DNA of 64,000 bases from Halicephalobus mephisto (taxonomy: Eukaryota > Nematoda > Chromadorea > Rhabditida > Panagrolaimidae), in assembly GCA_009193035.1 (NCBI GenBank), contig SWDT01000011.1, positions 310,001-374,000 on the forward strand. The letters are read 5' to 3'. Made by a program: the position numbers and the translations under genes. The notes under the pieces are model-generated. The model was given only the letters and a program-made list of their open reading frames with translations. It made no database searches and was not told the DNA's origin. This document shows positions 21,673 to 33,647 of this stretch, piece by piece (the first letter of the stretch is position 1; every line of letters starts with the position of its first letter).

Positions 21673-21730
21673 TCCTCGACCGGGAATCCAACCCGGGTCC
21701 TACGATTGCCAGTCACGTGTACTCCGAGGA
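21662..21730 (-). tRNA. Truncated tRNA-like sequence (pseudogene or D-arm-less remnant)
   Basis: On the minus strand TCCTCGG (21730-21724) can pair with TCGAGGA (21679-21673) as a seven-base acceptor stem (one G-T). A perfect T arm, CCGGG plus a seven-base loop plus CCCGG, lies directly before it, and a T5 run (Pol III-type terminator) follows at 21666-21662. Only ~27 bases separate the acceptor and T stems, about 14 too few for a normal D arm plus anticodon arm, and the T loop reads TTGGATT instead of TTCGATT. The stems resemble Asp-type tRNAs, but no anticodon can be assigned. Most likely a decayed tRNA copy. Confidence 0.5.
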
Positions 21731-22380
21731 GCGTTGACTAAAATCAAATTTAAAAATCCTAGGTCTCGAAACGAAAATTTTAAATTTAAAAAATCTTTCA
21801 TAACTTTGAAAAATTTCTTTTTTGAAAATTGTTTTTTGTTTTTTATTTGACGTGTTCATGAACTCTATTTTCGGAATTATCACTTTTAGGCCCAAATTCC
21901 GATCAATTGAAACTTCTCAAAAATCTCGAAAATTCCGGTCATTTTTGTTTTTTGAATTTTCTCTGCAAATTTAAAATCAGTTTTTTCTGTTTCCAACAGT
22001 CATCTGGACATACGAGTTTTCAGTATTTTCGGATTGAGAACGGTGACCATGAAGAAAAAACCATTGAGCACCGGAGAGCTCTGAATGTGTGTGCGCCGGC
22101 CGCCCTTGCCCAGTATCACTGGGTCCTCTCTCTTCGCCTTATATTTCTATTTCTCTAACAACCTGCTCTCTGCACTCTCTCTGTTTTCCTTTTATTTCGT
22201 GTTGTCTGATTTCTTCATCGAAGCAAAATTCTCTAAACGTTGTCTCTGGACCCTCTTATTTTGCCTTATATTTTTCGTTGTCTGATATCCTCGTTGAAGC
22301 AAAGTCTGCAAAAATTTTCAAAACCTTTTGTGTCCGTTTCATTCTTGTTGATGTCTTGATTGATCTTTATCCGTGTGAGT
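21731..22380 (+). other. Upstream region and probable 5' UTR exon of the PCMTD gene
   Basis: 22080-22375 is a pyrimidine-rich stretch with little A/T-run structure. It contains two ~90-bp related blocks (TTTCGTGTTGTCTGATTTCT and TTTCGTTGTCTGATATCCTC, each followed by a GAAGCAAA word). It ends at a donor-like CCGT/GTGAGTA at about 22374, which could be spliced to the acceptor at 22546 just before the start codon. A non-coding first exon is inferred. Confidence 0.45.
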
Positions 22381-22557
22381 ATATCTGTTTACAATAGTAA
22401 TTACATTGTATAAAAAGTACTTTTAAATGGTGTGTTTCATTGATTCGATTTCTACTCGTGCAAAGGGTTATGATACCGAACATGTGTTTTTTCCGACTGA
22501 CCGATTTGCGTTTTTTTTCCACAAAAATTTATATATATTTTTCCAGACGTTGTCAGG

Positions 22558-25500
22558 ATGGGTATCGCCACGTCTCGAGGACAGAACAATCTAGAACTGG
22601 TCGATAACCTCGTCAACAGCGAGAACATCGAATCTGCCGCGATAGAATTCGTCTTCAGAATCGTCGACAGAGGACTATATATCCCGGATACAGCAGAAGG
22701 AATCTACGACAGTGCTCCATGGAGAGCTCGTGGAGATATAGAACAGCTTTTTGGACCGCTTCATTTGTCCGCTCCATCGATTTACACAAGTGTTCTGGAG
22801 CATCTCGACCTTCAGAAGGGACAATCGTTCCTTAACATCGGAAGCGGTCTCGGATATTTGAGTACAATGGCGGGTTTTTTCCTTGGTATGTTTTTGGGCA
22901 GATTTCATATATCAATTTTGTACTTTTTCCAGGTTCATCTGGTGTTTCTCACGGTGTCGAAATCAACAAACGTGTCTACGAATACGCGTTGCACAAAAGA
23001 GCGGAATTTCTTCAATCCTCCGTTTTCAGCTGTTTCGATTTCTGTATTCCTGAATACTTCCATGCTAGTGGTTTCCGGTTGAAGTTAAACAGAAAATACG
23101 ATAGAATCTACGTTGGAGCCCAGGTTCCGCTCGGAATGAGGATGCACTTTGTCCAAATGCTCAAAGTCGGAGGTGTCTGCATCATGCCCTACGACCGTTC
23201 GGTAGGTTTATTTTACGTAACTAACGTCACACAGCCCGTGGTTTGGTTTTTTTAAGTTTCCTCTCAGAATCCGGTAGGAATTTCCCTAGAGTTGACATTC
23301 CCATAATTTTATATGCATTTGTAAGTTTCTATAGTCTTGGCAATTTTCCTAACGAATATGGAGAATGGTTTCAAGTCATTAACGTGACTTCTTGGGACAT
23401 AAATCTCTGAAATACTTATGCATGAATTTTAGAATTTTTTGGAAATGGATATATGAACTTCTGAATCTTTTATGAGTAAACCTCTGAAGCACTTATGCAT
23501 GAATTTTATTTTTTTAGAAATAGATATGAAATTCCGAACCTTTTGTGGATAAATTTCTGCAAATGAATCTTTGAAATAATTATATCCATTCCAAAAAACT
23601 AAAATTTATGCATATAAAATCCCGAACCTTTTGTGGGTAAATTTCTGCGAATTAATTTCTAAAGTATTTATGCATGAATTTTAGTGTTTTAGAAATGAGT
23701 ATATGAACTTCTTAGGAATGAATTCTTTGTGAATAAACCCTTGAAAATAAACTTCTTGGAAGTATATCCTTAAATTCCCTGTGAATCAACCTCTAAACCT
23801 CCTGAGAATAAATCTTTTGGAAACATACCCTTAAACTTTTTAAAATAAATATGAATCTTTCATAATTAATTTTCCTTAGTCATTGTCTATTCGATTGAAA
23901 TGAGTAATCTAGTTAATTACTGTAATTTTTTTTAAATATGATTAAAATTAAGAGAAATAATTATTTATTTTAGTTACAAAGAATCCGACGATCGACTGAG
24001 AAAACTTTTCTTGCTTATGATATTTCTCCTGTTGAATTTGGAACATTGATTGCACCGAATTTGGCCAATGAAATGGGATCAGATTATGCTAGAGAAGAAA
24101 TCGAACTTCCAGTAGATCAACTGCCAAGAAAATTGAATGATATATGTAGAGCTGCTATTCGTGAATTTGTTCGAGAAGCTAGACAAGAAACTGTTGTAAT
24201 AAGACAGAAAATTCAAATTGAATTTGAAAGATTAGAACGATATCCATATGATGTTTCAGAAGATGAAATGCTTGAAGAACATCCGGATCCGATAAATGTT
24301 TTTGATAATGATCATCAAATGAATCCAGAAAGAACAGATGATGGATATACTATTTACACTCTTCAGAGACCGAGAATTCGTCATGTTATAAGATTTGTAG
24401 ATCGTCAAGTAGAAGACGAAGGTGATGAAGTTAATATTATTGCTCCATTGGATCAAAGAGGAATGGATATTAGAGATGGTTTGCCTAATCAAGGTGCAAA
24501 TGAAGAATTACAACAAGTTTTGGAACATGTTGTTAATAGAGTTTTCAATGGTACTAGAAATAGAAATAATGGAAATAATGAAGAAATTATGACAAATGAT
24601 GAAGAACCGTAAGTATTATTTTTAATATATTTGTAATTAATCGTTTTTGATGGAATATTTGGGTTTTTGATTTTTGAGTGATTTTATATATGGAAATTAA
24701 CTCTAGAAAGTAGAAGGTTTTTTGTATGTTCAAATTTAGAAGTTTTTTGAGTTACTTATGCAGGATGTAATTGCGAAATTGCACAAGATTAAGAAATAGT
24801 TGTAAAAAATGGAAATTTTAAGTTATGAGAAATGGAGTCTGTCTTCGATGAGATCTTTGATTGTATTTTGACAGTTACGAAATAACTGTCACGTAAAGTC
24901 AGATCGCGGATTACTGTAGTTTCGATGAGATCCCTGATATTCGTGTTGAAACTATTTCATAACAACCTTAATTTTTGCTTTTTTATAATAATATATGGTT
25001 TTGGATTTTTTATTAAAATTATTTTTTTTTCAAAATTTGTTTTTGGAATGATTGGTTGTGAAATTGAAATTATTAAATAGGTTGATTTAGTTTGGAAATT
25101 CGTCCCGAGAGTAGTTTGTAAAAAATTGTTTTTGATTTTTATAATAATGTGATTTTTTATGTGAAATTTAGGACTTCTAGTGAGGCTAGACCTCCGGAAC
25201 CTCCGAGATCTCAATCTGCTCCGGTTCAACAAGAACATCCGAGACTTTCTGAACGAAGACATATTCGAGAACATATTGAACAGAGAGCTAGGGAACAGCA
25301 AAGACTTCGTGAGGCTAGTGGAAGTAGCAGTACAAGTAGTCAAAGTAGTTCTTCGAGTAATGGACCAGTAAACGGGAATAGAAAAAGAAAAGCTCAATTT
25401 TGTGAAGAATCATCAATTAAAGATCTCAAAAATGTTAATTGTACTCCTGCTCCATTGCCGTTTAGAAGGAAATATGTTCGTGTTCTTCCTGCAACAAGAG

Positions 25501-25697
25501 TAGATGAACCACAAGAGGAAATTACGAGATCGGATTCGTTACAAACGAAATCTATTGAATTGTTTGATGCTGCTTTTAGAAAATCTATCAATAGTTTGGA
25601 TTTGCCGTCGAAAATTATAAGAAAACTTCTATATGAAGATATTTGTGGAAATTTAGAAAATCAAAAAGAAGAAAAAATGATAATTGATAATGAATAA
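22558..25697 (+). CDS. PCMTD1/2-type protein: L-isoaspartate methyltransferase-like domain, ubiquitin-ligase adaptor candidate
   Basis: Exons are 22558-22885, 22933-23201, 23974-24608 and 25172-25697 (phases 1, 0, 2), giving 585 residues. The N-terminus MGIATSRGQNNLELVDNL fits the PCMTD start with a myristoylatable Gly2. HLSAP (69-73) and the SAM-binding motif LNIGSGLGYLS (92-102) follow, then HGVEINKRVYEYA and VGGVCIMPYD. Vertebrate PCMTD proteins bind SAM and recruit Elongin B/C-Cullin5 through a C-terminal SOCS-box-like segment, with little or no repair activity. Here the C-terminal half is longer, with acidic, Glu/Arg-rich and Ser-rich stretches, and the last ~40 residues (SIELFDAAFRKSINSLDLPS, KIIRKLLYEDI) could hold the BC-box helix. 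An acceptor at 22546 precedes the start by 11 bases. An AATAAA is at 25855-25860. Domain call is strong; ligase role is by analogy. Confidence 0.92.
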
Positions 25698-25854
25698 TAC
25701 CGAGTTCTTTCAATTTTTGAGAAGTTTATTACGGTCAACCAAATAATTGCCAGATTTAAATCCAATTTTAAAATTTTGTAGATAATTTTATGTAGATAAG
25801 ATTGTACATCCGAGTTGCTCATTTGAGCTCAGATTATTCAGATTTTAATTGGAA

Positions 25855-25860
25855 AATAAA
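25855..25860 (+). terminator. AATAAA polyadenylation signal of the PCMTD gene
   Basis: First AATAAA downstream of the stop codon at 25697, about 160 bases away, just before a minisatellite begins. Confidence 0.5.
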
Positions 25861-25894
25861 TTTTGAACATGCACAGTAATTGATGTATTTTTTA

Positions 25895-26260
25895 TTTTTA
25901 AAGGTTTTGGTGACGGTTGGTCCTGGAACGAAAAAAAATAATTTTAATTATTTTTGGTTTTTAAAGGTTTTAGTGATGATTGGTCCTGGAACGAAAAAAA
26001 TATTTTAATTATTTTTAGCTTTTTAAAGGTTTTAGTGACGATTGGTCCTGGAACGAAAAATAATAATTAAATTTATTTTTAGTTTTTTCAATGTTTTAGT
26101 GATGATTGGTCTCGAGAAGAAAGAAAAATATTTTTATTATTTTTAGTTTTTTAAAGGTTTTAGTGATGATTGGTCCTGGAACGAAAAATAATAATTAAAT
26201 TTATTTTTAGTTTTTTAAAGGTTTTAGTGATGATTGGTCTCGAGAAGAAAAAAATCGTTG
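25895..26260. repeat. Minisatellite, about six ~62-bp units, between PCMTD and PIGB
   Basis: The unit TTTTTAAAGGTTTTAGTGAT then GATTGGTCCTGGAACGAAAA then a T/A-rich tail recurs from about 25895. Two later units read GATTGGTCTCGAGAAGAAA. The middle of the unit is the dispersed GGTCYYGAMACGAAAA motif, and a single further copy (GGTCTCGAAACGAAAACG) follows at 26300. Confidence 0.9.
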
Positions 26261-26414
26261 GTCTTTGTTGTCATTTTTTGAAACCTTAACTGTGCTGGTC
26301 TCGAAACGAAAACGACATATCGCGGTCTTTGGAAAAAGCGGTTTTTTTGGTTATACTATCTCCGGTGCCGAGGGCACTTTTGGTTCAGAATCGTCATATC
26401 AAGGAAGATCTAAC

Positions 26415-28680
26415 ATGACAGTGAAGAATTTTTTATTCATCTTGGTGTTCCGGTATTTGATATTGTTATCGACAGAAACTTGGTTTGTTCCTGATGAATA
26501 TTTTCAAGTAAGTTTTAAAAATTTGTTCATATATGAAAATTAACTTTTTCAGTGCACAGAAGTTGCTTATGGGATGATTTATGGAAAAGCTCATTTATCC
26601 TGGGAATGGCAAGGATCAGAACCTTTGAGATCGATCCTCCATCCCTTGGTCGTGGCTTTGTTTTACAAAATTTACCAATTCCTAGGATCAGATTCGACTT
26701 TGACCGTGAGATTGCTGCCGAATATGATACATTCTTTTCTGTTTGCTATATCCGATTTGTTTTACATCAAATTGTGCAACAGAATATTTTTCGCCAATCC
26801 GAGAGGTTCCTTTAAATTTTTCATTTTTACCTAAAATTCCAATCTTCCAGAATCCATTGTAAATTTAAAAACTTGTAATTTGAGATTTCTAGAAATATTT
26901 CGAAATTTGAAATTTTAGAATTTTATAAAAAATTTTTAAATTTGAAATTTTAGAATTTTAAAATATTTCGAAATTTGAAATTTTAGAATTTTATAAAAAA
27001 TTTCTTAAATTTGAAATTTTATAAATTTTTAAATTTGGAAGTTTTTAGAATTTCTTAGAATCTTCGAAAAATTTAGAAACAAAATCTGAAGTCAAGAATT
27101 TTAGAATTTTCTAAAAATCCATATTAAAAATTTTTAAAAACTTATTTTTTATAATTACGATGAATTTTCAGGAAAAGCATTCACTTTGATTCTGTACGGA
27201 ACTAACTGGTTTCTTATTTATTGCTCATCCAGACCGATGGCGAATTGTGTGGAGCTCTGCTTGACGATCATAGCTCTGAATTGGTATCCTTTGTATTTGG
27301 ACGAGATTAATCCTAGAACAGAAAGCAATAAAAGAAGACAAAAAAGTTTTGTTCCATATATGGTAATCGGAACAATTGCCATTTTGATCAGACCAACGGC
27401 GGTTTTAATCTGGGGAATGCTCGGTTTACGACATCTCTACCAGTCAAATAAGAAAATAAATCTTATTTTGTAAGTTTTAAATATTTTTAATTTTAAAATT
27501 TTTTTAAATTTTCAAATTTTGAATATTTTTGGATTTTCAAATATTTTTGAGTTTTAAATATTTTAAATATTTTCAAATTTTTAAATATTTTTTAATTTTG
27601 AATATTTTTGAGTTTTAAATATTTTCAAATTTTCGAATTTTTAAATGTTTTTTAATTTTGAATATTTTTGAGTTTTAAATATTTTTGAATGTTTTAATTT
27701 TGAATATTTTCAAATTTTTAAATATTTTTTAATTTTGAATATTTTTGGATTTTAATTTTGGATGTTTTAGAACTGCAATACCATCATTGTTGATCCCAGT
27801 AATTATTTCTATTTTGATGGACTCCAATTTTCAAACACCGTTGAAATTTCCTTTGTTGAATTTTGCGAAATTTAACTTTTTTGGAGGAGGTTCAGCTCAT
27901 TTTGGAGTTCATCCATGGTATTGGTACATAATTGACGGGCTTTTGTTGACTTCTACAGGTACTTATTTTTTGGCAACAGGTGGATATATTTTACAAAAAG
28001 AAGGATCAGTTAATAGATCTCCTCCAACAATATTATTTGAAACAGCTATTTTTTATATTATTATTCATTCATGGCTTCCACATAAAGAACATAGATTTGT
28101 TTTGCCTGTTATCGGACTAATAATGCCGTTTGCGGGTCTTTTTTTGCAATTTATGTCGACAAAAATGCCAAAAATAGCTAAAGGATTAATATTTTTAATT
28201 ATAATGGTTAATTTAATATCTGCATTTTTTTTCTGTAGAATTCACCAAAGAGGAACAATAGATGCAGCCAAGGATATTGCGAAAGATATATCAACTAAAA
28301 GTCCAAATACTTTAACTCATATTGTTCAATTGATGCCTTGTTATTCAATGCCACAATATGCATATTTTCATAAACTTAAAATTCGACATCATATGTTAGA
28401 TTGTACTCCTAATTTAAAAAATTCTAATAATTATGAAGAAGAATCTGAAATTTTTCACATGGATCCTGTTAAATTTTTTACTCCATCAAGAATTGACAAG
28501 TATTTGATGCACAAGTATGCTTATGTCGTTATCTACAAGAAGACATACCATCGGATGGCCGTGATGCTCAAGGAAACGGGTTACCGTGTTTGGAGGACTT
28601 ACCAACATACTCCTGTTCCTTCTTCTGTCAATCAGGATACGGTATTGTTGGTTTTGAAACGGTCAGCAGATGCTACTTAG
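26415..28680 (+). CDS. PIGB: GPI mannosyltransferase 3 (PIGB, GT22 family)
   Basis: Adds the third mannose from dolichol-phosphate-mannose to the GPI-anchor precursor in the ER lumen. Exons are 26415-26507, 26553-26805, 27172-27469 and 27771-28680 (phases 0, 1, 2), giving 517 residues against about 554 for human. A membrane helix at 5-20 leads into the first luminal loop with WFVPDEYFQ (23-31), the conserved acidic motif of GT22 enzymes. RPTAVLIW and GVHPWYWY follow in the multi-helix core. HKEHRF (319-324) is the family hallmark, and a soluble C-terminal end (YVVIYKKTYHRM) closes the protein. The donor of exon 2 (GTTCCT) is weak but keeps frame and the conserved ANPRGKAF join. TTTTGGTTCAG at 26388-26398 may be the spliced-leader acceptor. 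The gene is tail-to-tail with eIF1. Confidence 0.93.
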
Positions 28681-28702
28681 TGTTAATGATCTCGGGTTTA
28701 GA

Positions 28703-28708
28703 AATAAA
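28703..28708 (+). terminator. AATAAA polyadenylation signal of PIGB
   Basis: Lies 23 bases past the PIGB stop and only 58 bases from the eIF1 stop on the other strand, so the two 3' UTRs must be very short or overlap. Confidence 0.6.
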
Positions 28709-28765
28709 AAATGTTTTTCGGATTTTAGTCAATAATTATCCAAAATCAAAGGCAAAAGTTAACAT

Positions 28766-29185
28766 TTAGAAACCGTGGATTTTGCAGTTTTCTTCTTTCA
28801 CGATGCCAACTTTGCAGAGGAAATCCTTGATGTGTTGTCGTTGATCGCCTGTGAGCTGGATAACCTCTCCGTATTCTGGATGTTCTACGATCGTTCCGTT
28901 GCAGTTGTGTTCCTGGAATATTGTGCTTACTTTGAAAGGAAGGAAAACAAACCTTTTTTAAATATCTAACAATTTTTTTTAAATCGTATTCAGGAGCAAT
29001 TCCTTGTACAGTTGTGATGGTCTTTCGGCCAGTACGTTGTTGGATGCGAATGTGACAGAATCCTTGACGAGTACCTTCCTCTTCCTCGAGTTGCTCAAAA
29101 GCGTCTAAAAGTACCGGTTTATATATGAAAAAACATGAAATAACTTACTTTTGGGCTTTGCCAGGTTCTGGATAGCTTCTCCCAT
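28766..29185 (-). CDS. eif-1: Translation initiation factor eIF1 (SUI1 family)
   Basis: Binds the 40S subunit near the P site and enforces start-codon fidelity during scanning. Exons on the minus strand are 29185-29149, 29104-28953 and 28912-28766 (phases 1, 0), giving 111 residues, the normal length. The order of motifs matches SUI1 proteins: GFCHIRIQQRTGRKTITTVQG, EYDLKKIVRYLKK, CNGTIVEHPEYGEVIQLTGD, QRQHIKDFL and a C-terminal KIHGF. The two introns are 44 and 40 bp, the shortest in the window. The shadow open frame on the + strand at 28775-28969 is not a gene. The 5' region shared with CDC45 holds several degenerate copies of this gene's own exon 1 (see findings). Confidence 0.97.
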
Positions 29186-29269
29186 TGTAATTACGTCGAA
29201 TAAAGTACTAGAAAGTAACCTAAAATGAAGTTAATGTATAAAAAGTGAAAAAACGAAAGTTTCGATTAT

Positions 29270-29865
29270 TTCACGTTGTAGATAGTTTCGTTTACCAGAA
29301 CTATTTCAAATAAGTTAGGACGCGATAGGGAAAAATACATCCATATAAAGGTAAAAATGAACTTTAGATGACGAAATTGGAAATCGAAACTTTCTAATTT
29401 CCTGAATTCATGAGATCTTAGATAGTTTCTTATACTGAAATTACACTCAATAAAGAAGTAGATAATAAAGTAAAATAAGAGAAATAATATATGTAAAAAG
29501 ACAAAAGTAGAAAATGAAAATACAGATGATACAAATCGAAATTTTCCAATTTTCCGACTTTACTGAGCCTAAGATAGCCTCTTTGACAGTAGATAATTAC
29601 AATAAGGAAATAAAAAATAAGAAAATAAGAGAAATAATATATGTAAAAAGACAAAAGTAGAAAATGAAAATACAGATAATGCAAATCGAAATTTTCCGAT
29701 TTTACTGAGCCTAAGATAGCTCCTTTGACAGTAGATAATTACAATAAGGAAATAAAAAATATAAGAAAATAAGAGAAATAAGAGAAATAATATATGTAAA
29801 AAGACAAAAGTAGAAAATGAAGATACAGATGATGCAAATCGAAATCGAAATTTTCCAAACAAGAC
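29270..29865 (-). repeat. Degenerate ~140-bp tandem units derived from the eIF1 5' end
   Basis: Units near 29275, 29405, 29565 and 29703 share (on + strand) a TRAGATAG / TTC or CTC / ATTAC / AATAARG framework with the eIF1 exon 1 region at 29160-29215. The last three also share AGAGAAATAATATATGTAAA, AAGACAAAAGTAGAAAATGA and GCAAATCGAAATTTTCC. On the minus strand GAGGCTATCTTAGGCTCAGT aligns with exon 1 GAAGCTATCCAGAACCTGGC. They fill most of the spacer between the divergent eIF1 and CDC45 genes. Open frames in them are artefacts. Confidence 0.8.
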
Positions 29866-29943
29866 CGGTTTTTGACGAAACGCGCCAGAGAGCGTTTTGA
29901 AAAGTCTGGACCCGAGTCTGCCCCAGACCCGTCGTCGTCTGTG

Positions 29944-32900
29944 ATGTTGATCCAGGATGCTTTCATCGAACAATTCTACAGTCTCATCAAGTCCAAGGTA
30001 AGTCAGGACAACAGTATTTAATGTAGACATTTGAATTTCAGCACACATTGGTTCTAGTCAACGAAGATGTCGATGCTCTGTGCGCCAGTATGATCCTACT
30101 TGTGGGTTTTTTCGTTTTATATGACCTAAAATTCCATAACTGTTTTTAGAACCTTCCGAGTTTCAGTAGGAGGTTCTAGAACATTTGGAAAGCTTTCAGA
30201 ATTTTCTAAAATATCAGAAGTCTTCTGGAGTCTGAATTTTTTAAAACTTCAGAATTTTCTAAAATATCAGAAGTCTGAATTTGTTAAAACTTTTCAGAAT
30301 TCAATAGGTTTTGAAACATTTGAGGATTTTAGGAATATTTTAGAACTTTTGGTTTTTCTAAAATGTCTGGAATCTGAATTTTTTAGGACTTCAGAATCCA
30401 ATAGAAGATTTTAAGACATTTGAGAATCTTAAGAAAGTTTCTAAGAACTTTCTGTAATTTTACAGAACTTTGAATTTTCTGGAATTCTTCTAGAATTTAA
30501 CTGAAGTTTTGAGAATCTTAGAAAAATAGAATCTTATGGAAATTTTCAGAATTTTTCATGGTCTTGTGAAAGTTTTTGGAACTAGAATTTCATGAAAATT
30601 TCCATAATTCTGAAAATTTCTGAAACTGGAAAATATTAGGAAAATCTGAAAATTGGAAATCTCACGGGAAATTGTGGAGTCTTAGAAACCCCACAAGTTT
30701 CTAAAACTTTTTAGAATTCGTTAGAAGCTTCTAGAATCAACATCTGTAACCTGAGATTCTGAAAGTTGTTGGGAAATTTATACCGAGAAAATTTCCATTT
30801 TTGTAATTTTTATATGGGAATTATTTCAGCATGCTTTTTCTTGCGATGATAGTCCTTTTTCGCTTTGTCCAGTGGATTCTGTGAAGGCTATCGAGAAGGC
30901 CATCGATGACTATTCCAAGCAATGCAAACAGGTCATTATGGTCAATTGTGGAGGACATATCAGTCTGCTAGACATCGAATTGCCCCAGGATATCACGATT
31001 TTCGTTGTGGATTCTCGTCGTCCTTTCCATTTGGACAATATTTACAACGAAAAAAATATCCGACTTCTTGTTCGTTCTTCTGAAGTCGCTACTTGGGACG
31101 TTCCTGATGCCCAATTCATCTACGACGAAGACGAATCCAGTTCCGAGGACGACGAAGAAGGTGATCGAACTGCCACAATAGAACGAAGAATTCTGAAAAG
31201 AGAAGAAAAAAATCGTTGGCAAAATAACAGAGCTCAAATGTTGTGGAAATATTACAATCACAGTTGGTATTCAGAACCTAGTTCGATCTTCATGTTGAAA
31301 CTCGTACATTTACTCGGGAAATCCAACGCTCAAACAGTGTGGTGTGCTGCTACGGGTCTCTGTAGTCAACTGGCAGATGGACTGATTTCGTCTCAGAATT
31401 ATCTGGAACTCTGTAACGAGCACATGATGCCGTTCATTGCGAAGTACGGTAGAAGGAACGAGAGAAGTAAAAAATTCCAAGGCGAAGAAATAATGATGTT
31501 AACTTTTGAAAAAGAGTAAATTAAAAAATTTTTAAATATATATGTGAAATTTTAGATTAATGTTGCCATTGTACACCAAATGGGATCTGTATAATGCTCT
31601 TACACAAGATGTCGGATTTTGCTGTTCGACCCGGATGTGGGCTCAAGAAGGAGAATCGAAAATGAAACACACTTTGGCTTCTATCGGGTAAGTTTTATAA
31701 TTATTAAATTTAAAAAAGTATTTTTCTGGGATTTTTTGTAGAACAAATTTCAAAATAGAAAAAAAACTAAATTATTGTCAATTTTAAAAAAGTTTTTATT
31801 TTTTATAATAATGTGTTTTTTGAAATTTTTGAATTTTGAAACAGTAAAAATAAAAAAAAACAGTTATTTGAACAGTTTTTTTTATTAAAATTTACTTTTT
31901 TAAATTTTCTATAATAATTTTGAAAACTTGTGCGAAATTATATTATTTTTATGAAACTTTTTCAACAAAAAAATGATTTTAATAATGGAATTAATTGAAT
32001 TATTGTTTCAGAATAACTTTAGAAGAATGTCGTCAATCTTATGAAGCGCTCAAAACAGACAGAAAAGAAGAAATTTTCTCAATTTTGGACAAACATCTGA
32101 ATTCGATGTTTTTTTGCTTCAGATCTTATCGTGGTTATAATCAAAGTTTATCTGCCATCGATTTTGCTAGGATTCTATCTTTGAGATTGGAATTTCACAT
32201 GCCACATTCGACAGAAACGTTAATTGACAGATTTCAGTCGTCTCAGGCTTTGATGCAGAGTTTCTTCAAAAATAATGGATATTTGAGTAATTTGGATTCT
32301 GCTTTGGAACAATATAAATTGGCCCTGAAAACTGTCCAATCCCTGGTTTTTGGGGTTTTGAAACAAGGCATGATCACGGCTGCTGGAAGAAATTTCTACT
32401 TAGTTACTTTGGATCACTCAAATGATGTACTGTATCTTTCGTCGAGACATTGTTTAAATTTGTTTTTATTTTTTGCTTTATCTGGTTTCGTAAGTTTTAA
32501 TTTTTAAAAAAATTGTTTTTTTTTTAATTTAAAAAATTTAAAAATAATTTTTAATTTTTAAAAAATATTTAAATTTTTAGGTAAGTAACAAGAAAAAAAT
32601 GGAAAAACCGTTTTTTGCTGCTGTTCCTTCTGATTTGACCGATGAAAATACTAGGTACTTGTGTGTGACGGGATGTATGCCATTTATTCATATTGTGAGA
32701 GATTTGAATAGAAAAACATCGATTCCAATGGTTTTCAAACAAGTATGTGAACAATTGAAAATTCCTATTATTCGGAATTCTCTCGATCCATCGGGTGAGT
32801 TGTTTTTTATTATAATTAAATTTTGCAGAAGTTTCGAGAATTCTGTAGGAAAATTAAAATATTTCAAAATTCTCTAAATTCTTAAAATATTTCGAAATTC

Positions 32901-33647
32901 TCTAAATTTTTAAAATATTTCAAAATTCTGTAAATTTTTAAAATATTTCTAAATTCTCTAAATTTTAAAAATATTTAAAATTCTCTAAATTTTTTAAATA
33001 TTTCAAAATTTTACAAAAAATTTAAGTTTCTAAAATTTTATAAAATTTTCTAGAATCTCCCGAAATTTTCTAGGATGTTTCTAGAAAACCTTGAAATGTA
33101 GTAAAAGATTTTAAAGCTGTTGTAAATATTATTAAGTTTTTTGAGGCTTTAGAATTTCCTGTGATTATCTGAAATTCAGAATTTTGGAAATTTCTAGACT
33201 TTTATTAATATAATGTCACGAGGAAATGAAATTTTGTTTTTTGGAATAATAATTTTTAGAATTTTTTGCGCGGAATTTAATTTATTAAAGTAAAGCAAAC
33301 TGTAATTGAGATAATTCGATGTCGAAATTGACTTATTTTTGTTTCCTATTTTTTTACAAAAGTTTGGAAATTCTTGTCAACATAATTTTGCAAAAATTCT
33401 ATTTTTAAATTTTATAGTAGTAAAATTGTAGTAGAAAATGACTGAAAATTTTGGAACTATGTTATTAATGATGTTTCAAATAAGTATTTTGTATCTGAAA
33501 TGCAAATAGTACTTCCTACAGGTGGAAAATTTGCTTTTTTATAAACACGAAATTAGACGTAATTGTGTTTTTTTAGTTATACAAATCCGGGAAGAAGACA
33601 AGAATAGATTTTTCGATCACTTGGATATCATGCTTGATCCTGCGTAA
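29944..33647 (+). CDS. CDC45: CDC45, replicative CMG helicase subunit
   Basis: With MCM2-7 and GINS this protein forms the replicative helicase in the nucleus. Exons are 29944-29997, 30042-30101, 30830-31515, 31556-31687, 32012-32489, 32581-32794 and 33577-33647, all GT/AG and in frame, giving 564 residues (human 566). Motifs in order: NEDVDALCASMILL (25-38, the RecJ/DHH-type fold), MVNCGG and DSRRPFHLDNIYN (about 76-111), an acidic loop (about 137-150), then a basic segment with RWQNNRAQMLWKY. Next come LLPLYTKW-like strands (LMLPLYTKWDLYNALTQD), the helical SFFCFRSYRGYNQSLSAIDF-like region and a short C-terminus with EEDKNRFFDHLDIML. In C. elegans I recall the orthologue as evl-18. CCCCAG at 29921-29926 may be the spliced-leader acceptor. 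The gene is divergent from eIF1. Confidence 0.95.

Noticed and set aside
29870..29900. ACGCGCC near the CDC45 start considered as an E2F or MCB replication-gene promoter site
   Set aside because: It matches neither consensus fully and is a single short occurrence.
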